Positions 1 to 8,766 are shown, counted from the first letter of the stretch. The stretch: 21,390 nucleotides of DNA from an uncultured Bacilli bacterium (GCA_934087515.1 CAKOIY010000010.1:1-21390), one strand, 5' to 3'. Program-made: numbers and translations. Notes: generated from the sequence alone by a model not told the origin.

Positions 1-1227
1 AAATATAAATGGTATGATTATGATAATAAGATGTGGGCTAATAGTGTTACAGTATCAGAAACAAATAGAAGTAAATATTTATCTGCAAACCTAGGAACAG
101 AAATACCAATGGATGACATATTAACTATGGAGGTTTGGATACCGAGATATAAGTATAAAGTATTTAATTATAATAGTGATGGAACAAAGACAAGTTCACC
201 ACAACAAATAGAAATAACATTTGAAAAAGATAATAAAAATACAAGTGAAATAACATGTAGTGATAGTATAAGTGGAACAGACGGAAAAGCATCTGAGGCA
301 TGTAAACTAAAAAGTACCAATGCTACTTGTACAGATAGTTTATGTAATAATAAAAACTATACACATCCAGCATTTACATTTGGTAATGAAGAAATAAAAG
401 GATTCTGGATAGGAAAGTTTGAACTTACAGGAACAATAAGTAGTATAACAACAAAACCTAATTTAAGTAGTATAAGAAATCAAAGTGTAAGTACATTTGA
501 AACAAATATAATGAATATGAAAAATATTGGCAATCAATATGGATTAAATACAACAACAGATACACATATGATAAAAAATAGTGAATGGGGAGCAGTAGCA
601 TACTTATCACACTCTAAATATGGGACATGTACAAGTGGTAGTTGCACAGAAATAGGAATAAATAATAATTCTAATTTTATAACAGGGTGTGGTTCTTCAC
701 CATCAAGTTCATCAAGTGCAACATGTAATAGTTATAATAGAAGTAAAGGAATGTTAGCATCAACAACTTTTAATATATATGGAGTATACGATATGAGTGG
801 TGGAGCTGTTGATTATGTAATGGGAAATATGATTTATTTGGATAAAACAATTATGATAAGTGGTTTTGCTCTTGATAGGAATTCTGGTTATACAGGAGAG
901 GTTCCTTATGTTAAGGCTTCTAATGAAACTTTGTCGTGGTCTCTTTTTTCTGGAGTTACTTATCCAGAGAAAAAATACTATAATATATATAGTTATGGGA
1001 GTAATGCTAAAAATAGTACAAAACTTGGTGATGCTGTAAAGGAAGTGCAAACTGGTACAAATGTTGGGTGGTATTCTGTTTTTAATTATTCGTTAGAGAA
1101 GCAACGTCCGTGGTTTAGACGTGGTGGAGGTTATAGTGGTGGAAATTCAACAGGGATTTTTTATGCTGGTTATGAATATGGCTCTGCTTTGGATGGTGCT
1201 TCAACTCGTTTTATAATTTCTGATTAA
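1..1227 (+). CDS. Surface protein with FGE-sulfatase/C-type-lectin-like C-terminus (5' end outside window)
   Basis: The reading frame is open from base 1 (KYKWYDYDNK precedes the first ATG at 31), so the gene starts upstream and this is its 3' part. The encoded segment is rich in Ser, Thr, Asn and paired Cys, which suggests an exported protein. The C-terminal half shows formylglycine-generating-enzyme-like signatures: GVYDMSGG at 781-804 resembles the GLYDMSGNVWEW block. WFRRGGGYSGG near 1111-1140 followed by STRFIIS at the end resembles the RGGSW...GFR end of that fold. Family members with this fold act as enzymes, as lectin-like binders or as the variable targets of diversity-generating retroelements; which applies here is not visible. 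Codon use changes sharply near base 800: alanine is 8 GCA to 2 GCT before it and 0 to 8 after it. A shared terminator follows at 1301-1328. The fold assignment is inference from motifs. Confidence 0.6.
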   Translation, partial: KYKWYDYDNKMWANSVTVSETNRSKYLSANLGTEIPMDDILTMEVWIPRYKYKVFNYNSDGTKTSSPQQIEITFEKDNKNTSEITCSDSISGTDGKASEACKLKSTNATCTDSLCNNKNYTHPAFTFGNEEIKGFWIGKFELTGTISSITTKPNLSSIRNQSVSTFETNIMNMKNIGNQYGLNTTTDTHMIKNSEWGAVAYLSHSKYGTCTSGSCTEIGINNNSNFITGCGSSPSSSSSATCNSYNRSKGMLASTTFNIYGVYDMSGGAVDYVMGNMIYLDKTIMISGFALDRNSGYTGEVPYVKASNETLSWSLFSGVTYPEKKYYNIYSYGSNAKNSTKLGDAVKEVQTGTNVGWYSVFNYSLEKQRPWFRRGGGYSGGNSTGIFYAGYEYGSALDGASTRFIISD

Positions 1228-1300
1228 AAAATAACTTTCATTCTTGTACAAAAGTACATACTAGTACTAAATATAAAAACTAATTTAAAAAAAAACAAAG

Positions 1301-1328
1301 AAAAAAAGCCTTACTTTTGGCTTTTTTT
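1301..1328. terminator. Bidirectional intrinsic terminator between convergent genes
   Basis: A perfect 10-bp stem (A7GCC at 1301-1310, GGCT7 at 1319-1328) closes an 8-base loop. The A-run and T-run make it usable in both directions. It would end the surface-protein transcript on + and the slipin transcript on -. The slipin stop codon lies in the loop at 1311-1313. Confidence 0.85.
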
Positions 1329-2087
1329 AGCTATCTTACTAAGATCGATACCATTTCCTTCAATAGCTCTTAAAACCTCAATAGGAAGGGCAAATATAAT
1401 AGTATTTGACTGATCAGAAGAAATATCATTAATAGTAGATAGTGTTCTTAAATGAAGTGCTCCATTTGCACTACTCATAGTCTCTGCTGCTTTTGCTAAG
1501 TTTTTAGAAGCTTCGACTTCACCAATGGATTTAGTAATAACAGCTTGTTTTTCTCTTTCAGCTTCTGCAACTCTAGCAATAACTCTTTTCATTTCTTCTG
1601 GAAGAGAAACATCCTTAAGTTCAACATTTTCAACTTTAATTCCCCAAGGATCAGTAGCTTTGTCAATGATATTACATATTTCTGTAGAAAGCTTATCTCT
1701 TTCACTTAAGAGTTCATCCAAAGATACAGAACCTACAACATTTCTCATAGTAGTCTGAGCAAGTTGTGATACTGCATAAAAGAAATTTTCAACTTCTAGA
1801 ACACTTTTAGAAGCATCAAATACTTTATAATAAATAACAGCATTAATCTTTACGGAAACATTATCTTTAGTAATTGCTTCTTGTTCTGGAACATCTACAG
1901 CTTTAGTTCTAATATCTACTTTCTTATAGGATTGAAAAACAGGAATAACAATTCTCCAACCTGGTTCCATTATTTTAGTAAATTTACCAAGACAAAATTT
2001 AATTCCTCTTTCATATTGGTTAATTTGTTTTATTGAAGCCAGTAATATAACAGCAATTATAACTCCAATAACTATACCTATATTCAT
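1311..2087 (-). CDS. Slipin/stomatin-family (SPFH, band 7) membrane protein
   Basis: A protein of 258 residues. One N-terminal hydrophobic segment (about residues 3-17) is followed by the SPFH/band 7 domain, with the typical QYERGIKFCLGKF, PGWRIVIP, DVPEQEAITKDNVSV and DPWGIKVENVELKDV blocks. An Ala/Glu-rich coiled segment follows (about 165-205) and then the ALPIEVLRAIEG tail. Slipins form oligomeric membrane scaffolds; in Bacillota they are associated with membrane microdomains and quality control. The length is normal. The start is supported by AAGGAGGT seven bases upstream. Slipins often pair with an NfeD protease-like gene, but none lies beside this one. This is the only - strand gene in the window. 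Confidence 0.9.
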   Translation of the reverse strand: MNIGIVIGVIIAVILLASIKQINQYERGIKFCLGKFTKIMEPGWRIVIPVFQSYKKVDIRTKAVDVPEQEAITKDNVSVKINAVIYYKVFDASKSVLEVENFFYAVSQLAQTTMRNVVGSVSLDELLSERDKLSTEICNIIDKATDPWGIKVENVELKDVSLPEEMKRVIARVAEAEREKQAVITKSIGEVEASKNLAKAAETMSSANGALHLRTLSTINDISSDQSNTIIFALPIEVLRAIEGNGIDLSKIAKKSQK

Positions 2088-2108
2088 AAAACATACCTCC
2101 TTAAAAAA

Positions 2109-2117
2109 ATTATATCA
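2109..2117 (-). promoter_or_regulatory. Extended -10 promoter for the slipin gene
   Basis: On the - strand this reads TGATATAAT, an extended -10 element. No good -35 lies 17 bases further upstream. The predicted start leaves a leader of only about 15 bases, with the SD at its very 5' end. Confidence 0.4.
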
Positions 2118-2238
2118 TAAAAAAAGAAAAAAATTATTTTTTTCGTAAAGATCTAATAAAATTACTAATTTTTTTCTTTTATCAAAGTGTACTTATTCTC
2201 AATATAATACTTTTTTGTTTATTTCAAATTATTTTTCA

Positions 2239-2270
2239 AAAGAAAAAGATCATTAATGATCTGTTTCTTT
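2239..2270. repeat. Long near-perfect palindrome (hairpin)
   Basis: A perfect core AGATCATTAATGATCT (2248-2263 region) is flanked by AAAGAAA and TTTCTTT arms, with one A/G mismatch between core and arms. As RNA this gives about 13 pairs around a TTAA loop. Neither strand has a clean T-run directly after it, although the - strand exit is T-rich. It could be a terminator, a processing site or a protein-binding palindrome. Confidence 0.6.
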
Positions 2271-2395
2271 GTAGGCTTGTTATATTTATAATTCATGCTA
2301 GTATCTATTTTGCCGAAATAGTATAATCTAAATATATAAATTTTTCAAGAAAAACCATCAAATCTATGATAAAATTATTTTAAGGAGGAAAGTCT

Positions 2396-5293
2396 ATGTA
2401 CACACCACTTTATGTAAAAACTGATTATAGCTTACTATCAAGTCTAATAAAAATAGATGAATTAGTAGAAAATTTAAAAAAGAAAAACATATCATCATGC
2501 GCCATAGTAGATGATAATCTATATGGAACAATGGAAGTAATACATAAATTTAATAAAGCAGGTATAAAACCAATCATAGGACTAGATTTAAAAGAAATTT
2601 TACTATATGCAAAAACAAGCGAGGGATACTACAACTTAGTAAAAATAGAAACACTAAAAAACAAAGATGAACTTTCACAAGAAAGCTTAATAAAATATAG
2701 TAATGATTTAATACTAATCTGTTTTAATAAAGAAACGTATAATATGTATAAAGATAGTTTTACTGATATTTTTATAGGAATAAAAAACAAAAAAGAAGAG
2801 GAACTATATAAAGATGAAGAAACCGTGTACATAAACAAAACCTTATACTTAGAAAAAGCCTTATACAAATATCTCCCTTATATATTTATGATAAGAGACG
2901 GAAAAACTATAAGTGATAAAATAGAATTCATCTATCAAGACAATTATATATTAACAAGTGATGAAGTAATGCAAAAAGTAAGTAGTAAATCAATAAACAA
3001 CACTCTAAAAATAGAAAGTATGTGTAACATTTCCTTTAAAAAAGAATTATTTATGCCAAAATATGATACAGAAGACTCTAAAGAATTTTTAAAAAATTTA
3101 AGCAATAAAGGACTTTACAAAAGATTAAACGGGAATATAACAGAAACTTATCAAAAACGTTTAAATTATGAACTAGATATAATTTTAAAAATGCATTTTG
3201 AAGATTATTTTTTAGTAGTATATGATTATATCAAATATGCTAAACAAAATGGGATTTTAGTAGGACCAGGAAGGGGTTCTGCAGCAGGTTCACTTGTATC
3301 TTATTGTTTAGGAATAACAGATGTTGATCCTATAAAATATAATTTATTATTTGAAAGATTTCTAAATCCAGAAAGAGTAACAATGCCTGATATAGATACT
3401 GATTTTCCTGACACTAGACGTGGAGAAGTTATAGAATACGTAAAAGAAAAATACGGTGAGGATAACGTCGCTGGTATTATAACATTTGGAACACTTGGAG
3501 GAAGAGCATCAGTAAGAGATGTAGGAAGAATACTAAATATACCAACAAAATACATAGATATAATATGTAAAAAAATACCTTTCAAAGGGACACTAAAAGA
3601 ATTAAAACACAGCGATAAAGAAGTAAATACAATGATAGAAAATGATGATAAATTAAAACTACTATATAATATAGTAAATCTAATTGAAGGAAATAAAAGG
3701 CACACAAGTATTCATGCCGCAGGAATAGTAATAAGTTATAAACCACTTTATGAAATAATACCAATAAAACCAAATGATGATATAAATTTAACAGAATACA
3801 CCATGGAATATCTAGAGGAACTAGGATTAATAAAAATGGATTTCCTAGGTATAAAAAACCTATCAATAATTGATGGAGTAATAAAAGATATAGAACGAAA
3901 AACAAACAAAAAATTAGACTTTAATAAAATACCATTTGATGATCCAAAAGTAATGAAACTCTTTGAAGAAGGACAAACATCAGGTATATTCCAGTTTGAA
4001 TCTGAAGGAATGAAAAGATTTTTAAAAGATTTAAAACCTAAGAACTTCATAGATTTATGTAATGCCATTGCCTTATTTAGACCAGGACCAGCTTCTAACA
4101 TACCATCATTTATTAAACGAAAAGAAGGGAAAGAAAAAATAGAGTACTTAGACGAATCTTTAAAAGATATACTAAAAGAAACATATGGAATTATTATTTA
4201 CCAAGAACAAATAATGTTAATAGCGCAAAAATTTGCAGGTTATACTTTATCAGAAGCTGATATATTAAGAAGGGCAATGAGTAAGAAAAAATATGATGTT
4301 TTAAAAAATGAAGAGGCAAGATTCATAGAAAAATCTTTAAAAAATGGTAAAAGCAAAGAAATAGCAAGAGAACTATTTGATTTAATACTAGCCTTTGCTG
4401 GTTATGGTTTCAACAAAAGTCATTCTGTATCTTACTCCATAGTAGCATATAAAATGGCTTATCTAAAATATTATTTTCCTAAAGAATTCTATGCAAATCT
4501 TTTATCAAGCGTAATAGGAAGTGAGGAAAAAACAAAGGAATATTTAAACGAAATAAAAAAATTAGGAATCAAAATATTACCACCAGATATAAATTTAAGT
4601 AATGATACAAGATTCACATTCAAAGAAAATGCTATAGTTTTCCCACTTAACTCTATAAGAAATGTTGGAGGAGTAATTTCAAGCTATATAATAAAGCAAA
4701 GAGAAATACCATATAAAGATATATATGATTTTCTAAAAAGAACTCACCAAAAAACAAACAATAAAAAAATACTAGAATCACTAATTTACGCTCATGTATT
4801 TGATAGCTTTTACAATATAAACACTTTAATAAGTAATTTAGATAATATTTTAAATTATGTAGAATTATCTTCTGGACTTGACGATGATATATTAGTAAAA
4901 CCAGAAATAGAATTAAAACCAGAATTATCAACTGAAGATATCCTAAACAAAGAAAAAGAAATATTTGGTTTTTACTTAACCAGTCATAAGACAGAAAAAT
5001 TTAAATTAAACAATCCAAACATAACGGATATATATGATATAAAGAATAAACTAAATCAGAGAATAAATGTAATAGTATCCATAGATAAAACAAGAGAAAT
5101 AATAACTAAAAAGAATGAAGTGATGTGTTTCATAACTGGATCAGATAATACAGGAACCACAACTTTAATAGTATTTCCAGAATTATATAAAACAAAAAAC
5201 AATTTCAAAAAAAATGAAATAGTAAAAGTAAGTGGAAAAGTAGAAAGAAGATTTAATGAATATCAAATAATATGTAATGATATAGAAAAGTAA
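2396..5293 (+). CDS. dnaE: DNA polymerase III alpha subunit, DnaE type
   Basis: C-family replicative polymerase that extends DNA on the sliding clamp. At 965 residues it is shorter than Bacillus DnaE (about 1,115) and E. coli DnaE (about 1,160). The N-terminal PHP domain is degenerate: the usual HxH of LHVHTEYSLL is replaced by Y6 and K8 in LYVKTDYSLL, and the DHGN site reads DDNLYG. The polymerase core is intact: GPGRGSAAG (290-298), PDIDTDF with catalytic D332 and D334, MDFLGI with D482, FRPGP, and the NKSHSVSYSIVAYKMAYLK block. The last ~75 residues look like the OB fold. The tau-binding extension of the long enzymes is absent. The start has AAGGAGG seven bases upstream. In Bacillota carrying PolC, DnaE extends primers; PolC is not in the window. 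No terminator separates it from the next gene. Confidence 0.96.
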   Translation: MYTPLYVKTDYSLLSSLIKIDELVENLKKKNISSCAIVDDNLYGTMEVIHKFNKAGIKPIIGLDLKEILLYAKTSEGYYNLVKIETLKNKDELSQESLIKYSNDLILICFNKETYNMYKDSFTDIFIGIKNKKEEELYKDEETVYINKTLYLEKALYKYLPYIFMIRDGKTISDKIEFIYQDNYILTSDEVMQKVSSKSINNTLKIESMCNISFKKELFMPKYDTEDSKEFLKNLSNKGLYKRLNGNITETYQKRLNYELDIILKMHFEDYFLVVYDYIKYAKQNGILVGPGRGSAAGSLVSYCLGITDVDPIKYNLLFERFLNPERVTMPDIDTDFPDTRRGEVIEYVKEKYGEDNVAGIITFGTLGGRASVRDVGRILNIPTKYIDIICKKIPFKGTLKELKHSDKEVNTMIENDDKLKLLYNIVNLIEGNKRHTSIHAAGIVISYKPLYEIIPIKPNDDINLTEYTMEYLEELGLIKMDFLGIKNLSIIDGVIKDIERKTNKKLDFNKIPFDDPKVMKLFEEGQTSGIFQFESEGMKRFLKDLKPKNFIDLCNAIALFRPGPASNIPSFIKRKEGKEKIEYLDESLKDILKETYGIIIYQEQIMLIAQKFAGYTLSEADILRRAMSKKKYDVLKNEEARFIEKSLKNGKSKEIARELFDLILAFAGYGFNKSHSVSYSIVAYKMAYLKYYFPKEFYANLLSSVIGSEEKTKEYLNEIKKLGIKILPPDINLSNDTRFTFKENAIVFPLNSIRNVGGVISSYIIKQREIPYKDIYDFLKRTHQKTNNKKILESLIYAHVFDSFYNINTLISNLDNILNYVELSSGLDDDILVKPEIELKPELSTEDILNKEKEIFGFYLTSHKTEKFKLNNPNITDIYDIKNKLNQRINVIVSIDKTREIITKKNEVMCFITGSDNTGTTTLIVFPELYKTKNNFKKNEIVKVSGKVERRFNEYQIICNDIEK

Positions 5294-5322
5294 TAAATAT
5301 TAAAAAAATAAACTAATAATTA

Positions 5323-5349
5323 TTGCAAATCACATGTAAATGATATAAT
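5323..5349 (+). promoter_or_regulatory. Promoter for the 5374 gene
   Basis: TGATATAAT (5341-5349) is an extended -10. TTGCAA at 5323 is a -35 candidate with a short 15-base spacer, or TATTGC with 17. The SD follows only 11 bases later. Confidence 0.5.
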
Positions 5350-5373
5350 ATATTTAACTAAGAGGTGAAAATT

Positions 5374-6393
5374 ATGTTTGATAAAGATGCAAAATTAACA
5401 TTACTTGATTATGATGAACTACGTACTGAATGTAATGGAAAGCAATTAGAAGTTTTCAAAAAATATGGAATAATTACTTCTGCTACAGATCTAGCAAGTG
5501 TAACAAGTTCTTCATTTGAAACATATAATGAAGATTTCTATGTTCCAGCTGCCGATGATAATTCCTTAAACGGAAGAAGCACAGCAATTTTTACTAAGGA
5601 ATGTGCAATTAGAAGTTTAGGTATGATACGTACAATCGAAGAAGATGGTTGGAGCAAATGGGCAGATTATGATAGTAGACAAGAAGCAATTAGACCAGTT
5701 TTAGAATCACAAAAAGCTTATGAATACGCCATAAAAAATAAAAAAGTAGGGTATAATGGTGTAGAAGAAGTAGAATTTGGAGAATACCCACAATATGCAT
5801 TACCTTTAGAAATGCAAAAAAAACTAAAAAAAGAGTATAAAAAGAATAATCTTCAAAAAACAGGAAAAAGTTATACTTTTGATAAAACAATGTACCTAGA
5901 TCGTAAAAGAAATGATGAATTAGGAAATTGTGGCCGCAATGGTAAAAAAAGTTTATGTGGCGATATTGGTTTTAATCCAATGGTATGCGATGAGTATATC
6001 TATGATAATAAAAAATTTATTATCATAAAAGTTAATTCTGAATTTCATCTGCCAAATAAAAAATATCAATTATTATCAAATAATCTTAAAGTAAAAAATG
6101 GTGATATGGTTTGTATTGAAGTTTCTCCAGTTACATGGTTAATTGATAATAGAGACAAAAAACTAATAGCAAAAAGAGGACTACTTTCCGGAATAAAATT
6201 TAACAACAAAAAATATGATGGTGATTTTGGAAACACAAAAATGAATGAATACTTAAACAAATATATGATAAAAGATCTAACACAATCAGTTAACTTATCT
6301 TATAGTCGTGATGATGACGAAAATAGAAGAAAAGTAAAAAACATTGAAAGCACTACTATCTTAAATAATAATCCTAAAGTAAGAACAAGATAA
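5374..6393 (+). CDS. Conserved hypothetical protein with FGEYPQ motif
   Basis: A protein of 339 residues, soluble, with no signal peptide or membrane segment. I chose ATG 5374 because AGAGGTG (5361-5367) sits six bases upstream; the in-frame GTG at 5365 lies inside that SD. Two regions can be seen. Residues 1-115 end in the block RQEAIRPVL. The remainder contains VEFGEYPQYA (about 133-142), a short Cys-containing stretch (CGRNGKKSLCGD) and EVSPVTWLIDNRDKKLIAKRGLLSGIKF split over about 245-272. I have an impression of similar proteins (FGEYPQ followed by a PVxWLID block) in uncultured gut Bacillota, with no assigned function. A relation to DUF6273-type or FGE-like domains is possible but not shown here. 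The gene has its own promoter and terminator, so it is probably a single unit. Confidence 0.7.
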   Translation: MFDKDAKLTLLDYDELRTECNGKQLEVFKKYGIITSATDLASVTSSSFETYNEDFYVPAADDNSLNGRSTAIFTKECAIRSLGMIRTIEEDGWSKWADYDSRQEAIRPVLESQKAYEYAIKNKKVGYNGVEEVEFGEYPQYALPLEMQKKLKKEYKKNNLQKTGKSYTFDKTMYLDRKRNDELGNCGRNGKKSLCGDIGFNPMVCDEYIYDNKKFIIIKVNSEFHLPNKKYQLLSNNLKVKNGDMVCIEVSPVTWLIDNRDKKLIAKRGLLSGIKFNNKKYDGDFGNTKMNEYLNKYMIKDLTQSVNLSYSRDDDENRRKVKNIESTTILNNNPKVRTR

Positions 6394-6419
6394 AAAACTA
6401 CACATAAAAATGTAAAATA

Positions 6420-6452
6420 AATGTAGACATAAAAAAGTGTCTGCATTTTTTT
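6420..6452 (+). terminator. Intrinsic terminator after the 5374 gene
   Basis: The stem AATGTAGACA / TGTCTGCATT (6420-6429 with 6438-6447, one G-T wobble) has an 8-base loop and a 7-T tail. Confidence 0.85.
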
Positions 6453-6645
6453 ATACAAAAATTCTATTTCTTCAAATTAATATAATTATTACCAGTAACA
6501 ATATTAAAGTATTAAGCTTATTTTAATAAAATAAAAAGTTTTATCATTATAACAAACACTAAATAATACCTAAACCAATATTAAAAATTCCTATAAAACA
6601 TTTACATATTACTACTAAAAAAACAAATTAAACCATATTTTTTAC

Positions 6646-6678
6646 AACTTTTTATCAAAAAAAAGTAGGAACTTTCTA
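6646..6678 (+). promoter_or_regulatory. Direct repeat upstream of the bacteriocin operon, possible operator
   Basis: AACTTTTTA (6646-6654) and AACTTTCTA (6670-6678) match at 8 of 9 bases with starts 24 bases apart. The second copy falls where a -35 box would lie relative to the TAATTATATATAT stretch at 6688-6700. Bacteriocin regulators of the LytTR type (PlnC, ComE, AgrA) bind paired 9-base direct repeats at similar positions, usually with 21-22-base spacing. In sequence this AT-rich, chance is a real alternative. Confidence 0.25.
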
Positions 6679-6714
6679 AAACCTCGGTAATTATATATAT
6701 GAGGGGGATAAAGA

Positions 6715-8766
6715 ATGAACAAAAAATATGACTACGTCTTACAACAAAATACTACTGACTGTGGAATAGCAAGTATAATGACAGTTTTAATGTATTATGG
6801 AATAAAACCATCTAGAGAAAAAATAATAAATAAATTACCTAAAAGACAAGATGGTTACACAGCATATGACTTAGTAAAAATAAGTAAATCATATGGTATT
6901 AATTCTTATGGTATGAAATTAAAGATAAGTGATATAAAAAACTTTCCAGTAATTGCCCATACTATAAAAGATAAAAACATATTCCATTTTATAGTAATAC
7001 TATCATATGATAAAAAAAGACAAATATTAAAAATAATGGATCCTGCTATAGGGATAAAAACAATTTCATTAAAAGAGTTCGAAGAAATTACTACTAATAT
7101 TTTTTTACTATTTGATAAAACCAAAAAGAAAAAGATAAAAGATAAAAGATTCAAAAATGAAATAACTAAAATCATGAAACAAAATAAAACCATTATTTTT
7201 AAAACAATAGTACTTTCAATCATATTTGTTCTATTTTCATTAGTATTTAATTATTATTTAAAAATAGTTTTATCATATCAAAAAATAGGCATACTACTAG
7301 AAATATTTATATTTTATTTTCTAATAGTAATTATCAAAAGTATTATTAACTATCTAAAAAATAAATTAGTACTAGATTTAAACATAAAGATAGATAAAGA
7401 TATTACAAATAAAGTAACTAGTCATATTCTAAATCTCCCTTACAATTACTTCATCACTAAACAATCCGGAGAATTAGTAACAATTATCGAAGACATTGAA
7501 AACTTTAAAGAAATAGTAACAAAAGTTTTTATTCTCTCATTGGTAGATTTTATTCTAATAATAGTAATAATTTTCTATACTTCTATATTAAATATTTATG
7601 TTGGCTTATCACTATTATTAATGTTATTTATAATATATGTAATAACAAAAAAATATCAGTATACATTAAATGATTCATTTATCAAATATAAATTAAGCAA
7701 AATCAATTATACCTCTTTGCTATATAACTATTTTGGTAGTTTTGAAACAATAAAAAACTTAAATATAAGCCAAAACATAAAAAATATCATAGAAAACAAA
7801 TATAGTAATACTTTAAAATATGATAAAATATATAATAAAACTAATAATACATATAGTTTCATAATGACATTATTAATAGACTTATTCTATATATCATTAA
7901 TATTCCTTTCTTTAAGTATAGCAATAAAAACAAATACAAATGTATTAGATGTTATACTATTTTCTTCAATATTTTATCTAATAATAGGATTTATAAGTAA
8001 TATAACAGAAAGTATAGTTTTATATAAAGTCTATGAAACCTCTACAGATAGAATACTTGATTGTCTAGAAATAAAAGAAGAAATTCATAAAAAGTCAAAC
8101 TTTTCTAGTATTAATAAAATCAGTTTTAAAGATGTTACTTATAAAATAGAGGATAACTATCTATTAAAAAATGTTAATTTAACTATTAAAAAAAATGAAA
8201 AAATTTACATAACAGGAGAATCTGGAATAGGGAAGTCTACGATGATGAAATTATTATTAAAGTACTATGACTTAGATAAAGGAAAAATATTAATAGATAA
8301 TATTAATTTAAATGATTTGCCATTAACATTCATAAGAAATAATATAACTTATATAGGACAAAACGAACAATTATTTACTAGTTCTATCTTAGATAATTTA
8401 AAACTAATAACAAAAGATGAGAACAAAATAAAAGAAGTTTGTGATATAAGTTTAGTAACTAATTTTCTAAAGAAGAATAACTTTAGCTTAGATTATCATA
8501 TAGAAGAAAATGCTTCAAATCTAAGTGGAGGAGAAAAGAAAAAAATAGTATTAGCAAGAGGATTATTGCACTTAAAAAATGTTTTAATCCTTGATGAAGT
8601 ATTTAATGAAATTTCTATTAAAGAAGAAAGAATAATTTTAAAAAATATTATGTCAAAGTATCAAGATAAAATAATAATTATGATATCTCATAGAAATAGT
8701 AATACTGATTTATTTACAAAAAAATATCAATTAAAGGGGGATGGTAAATTATATGAAACTAAATAA
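6715..8766 (+). CDS. Bacteriocin exporter: C39-peptidase-containing ABC transporter (PCAT)
   Basis: A protein of 683 residues with three parts in order. First, the C39 cysteine peptidase (1-140), with oxyanion Q10, catalytic C16 in NTTDCGIAS, H91 in FHFIVI and D109 in MDPAIG. Second, a transmembrane domain (about 158-430) with six likely helices. Third, an ATPase domain with Walker A GESGIGKST (501-509), Q-loop GQNEQ (548-552), signature LSGGE (603-607), Walker B VLILDE (623-628) and H-loop H659. PCATs cut double-glycine leaders on the cytoplasmic side and export the mature peptide. The usual DEAT after Walker B reads DEVF. The start has GAGGGGG seven bases upstream. The gene overlaps the first precursor-peptide gene by 14 bases. 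No HlyD-like accessory protein is adjacent; some PCATs, such as the Clostridium thermocellum one, work without it. Confidence 0.95.
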   Translation: MNKKYDYVLQQNTTDCGIASIMTVLMYYGIKPSREKIINKLPKRQDGYTAYDLVKISKSYGINSYGMKLKISDIKNFPVIAHTIKDKNIFHFIVILSYDKKRQILKIMDPAIGIKTISLKEFEEITTNIFLLFDKTKKKKIKDKRFKNEITKIMKQNKTIIFKTIVLSIIFVLFSLVFNYYLKIVLSYQKIGILLEIFIFYFLIVIIKSIINYLKNKLVLDLNIKIDKDITNKVTSHILNLPYNYFITKQSGELVTIIEDIENFKEIVTKVFILSLVDFILIIVIIFYTSILNIYVGLSLLLMLFIIYVITKKYQYTLNDSFIKYKLSKINYTSLLYNYFGSFETIKNLNISQNIKNIIENKYSNTLKYDKIYNKTNNTYSFIMTLLIDLFYISLIFLSLSIAIKTNTNVLDVILFSSIFYLIIGFISNITESIVLYKVYETSTDRILDCLEIKEEIHKKSNFSSINKISFKDVTYKIEDNYLLKNVNLTIKKNEKIYITGESGIGKSTMMKLLLKYYDLDKGKILIDNINLNDLPLTFIRNNITYIGQNEQLFTSSILDNLKLITKDENKIKEVCDISLVTNFLKKNNFSLDYHIEENASNLSGGEKKKIVLARGLLHLKNVLILDEVFNEISIKEERIILKNIMSKYQDKIIIMISHRNSNTDLFTKKYQLKGDGKLYETK

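Larger units (their letters stand above)
2088..2395. other. Divergent intergenic region, slipin/dnaE
   Basis: These 308 bases separate divergent genes. They hold the slipin promoter (2109-2117) and a long hairpin at 2239-2270. A TATAAT at 2322-2327 without a convincing -35 and a TGATAAAAT close to the dnaE SD are possible dnaE promoters. No small gene with an SD was found on either strand. Confidence 0.5.
6394..6714. other. Intergenic region upstream of the bacteriocin operon
   Basis: These 321 bases contain the terminator at 6420-6452, then about 190 bases of AT-rich sequence with no gene on either strand. The last 70 bases hold a 9-base direct repeat (6646-6654 and 6670-6678) and the operon SD. 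No sigma-A promoter with both boxes is visible just upstream of the SD. Confidence 0.5.

Noticed and set aside
1100..1227. A diversity-generating retroelement variable region
   Set aside because: The fold and 3' position fit, but no reverse transcriptase and no near-repeat that could be a template is present in this window. Kept only as a hypothesis under the codon-shift finding.
1245..1258. Small inverted repeat TGTAC-AAAA-GTACA after the surface protein gene
   Set aside because: Only five pairs with no T-run; the real terminator is at 1301-1328.
8741..8752. Earlier in-frame ATG for bacteriocin peptide A
   Set aside because: The SD touches this ATG with no spacing, and the leader is of standard form from 8753.
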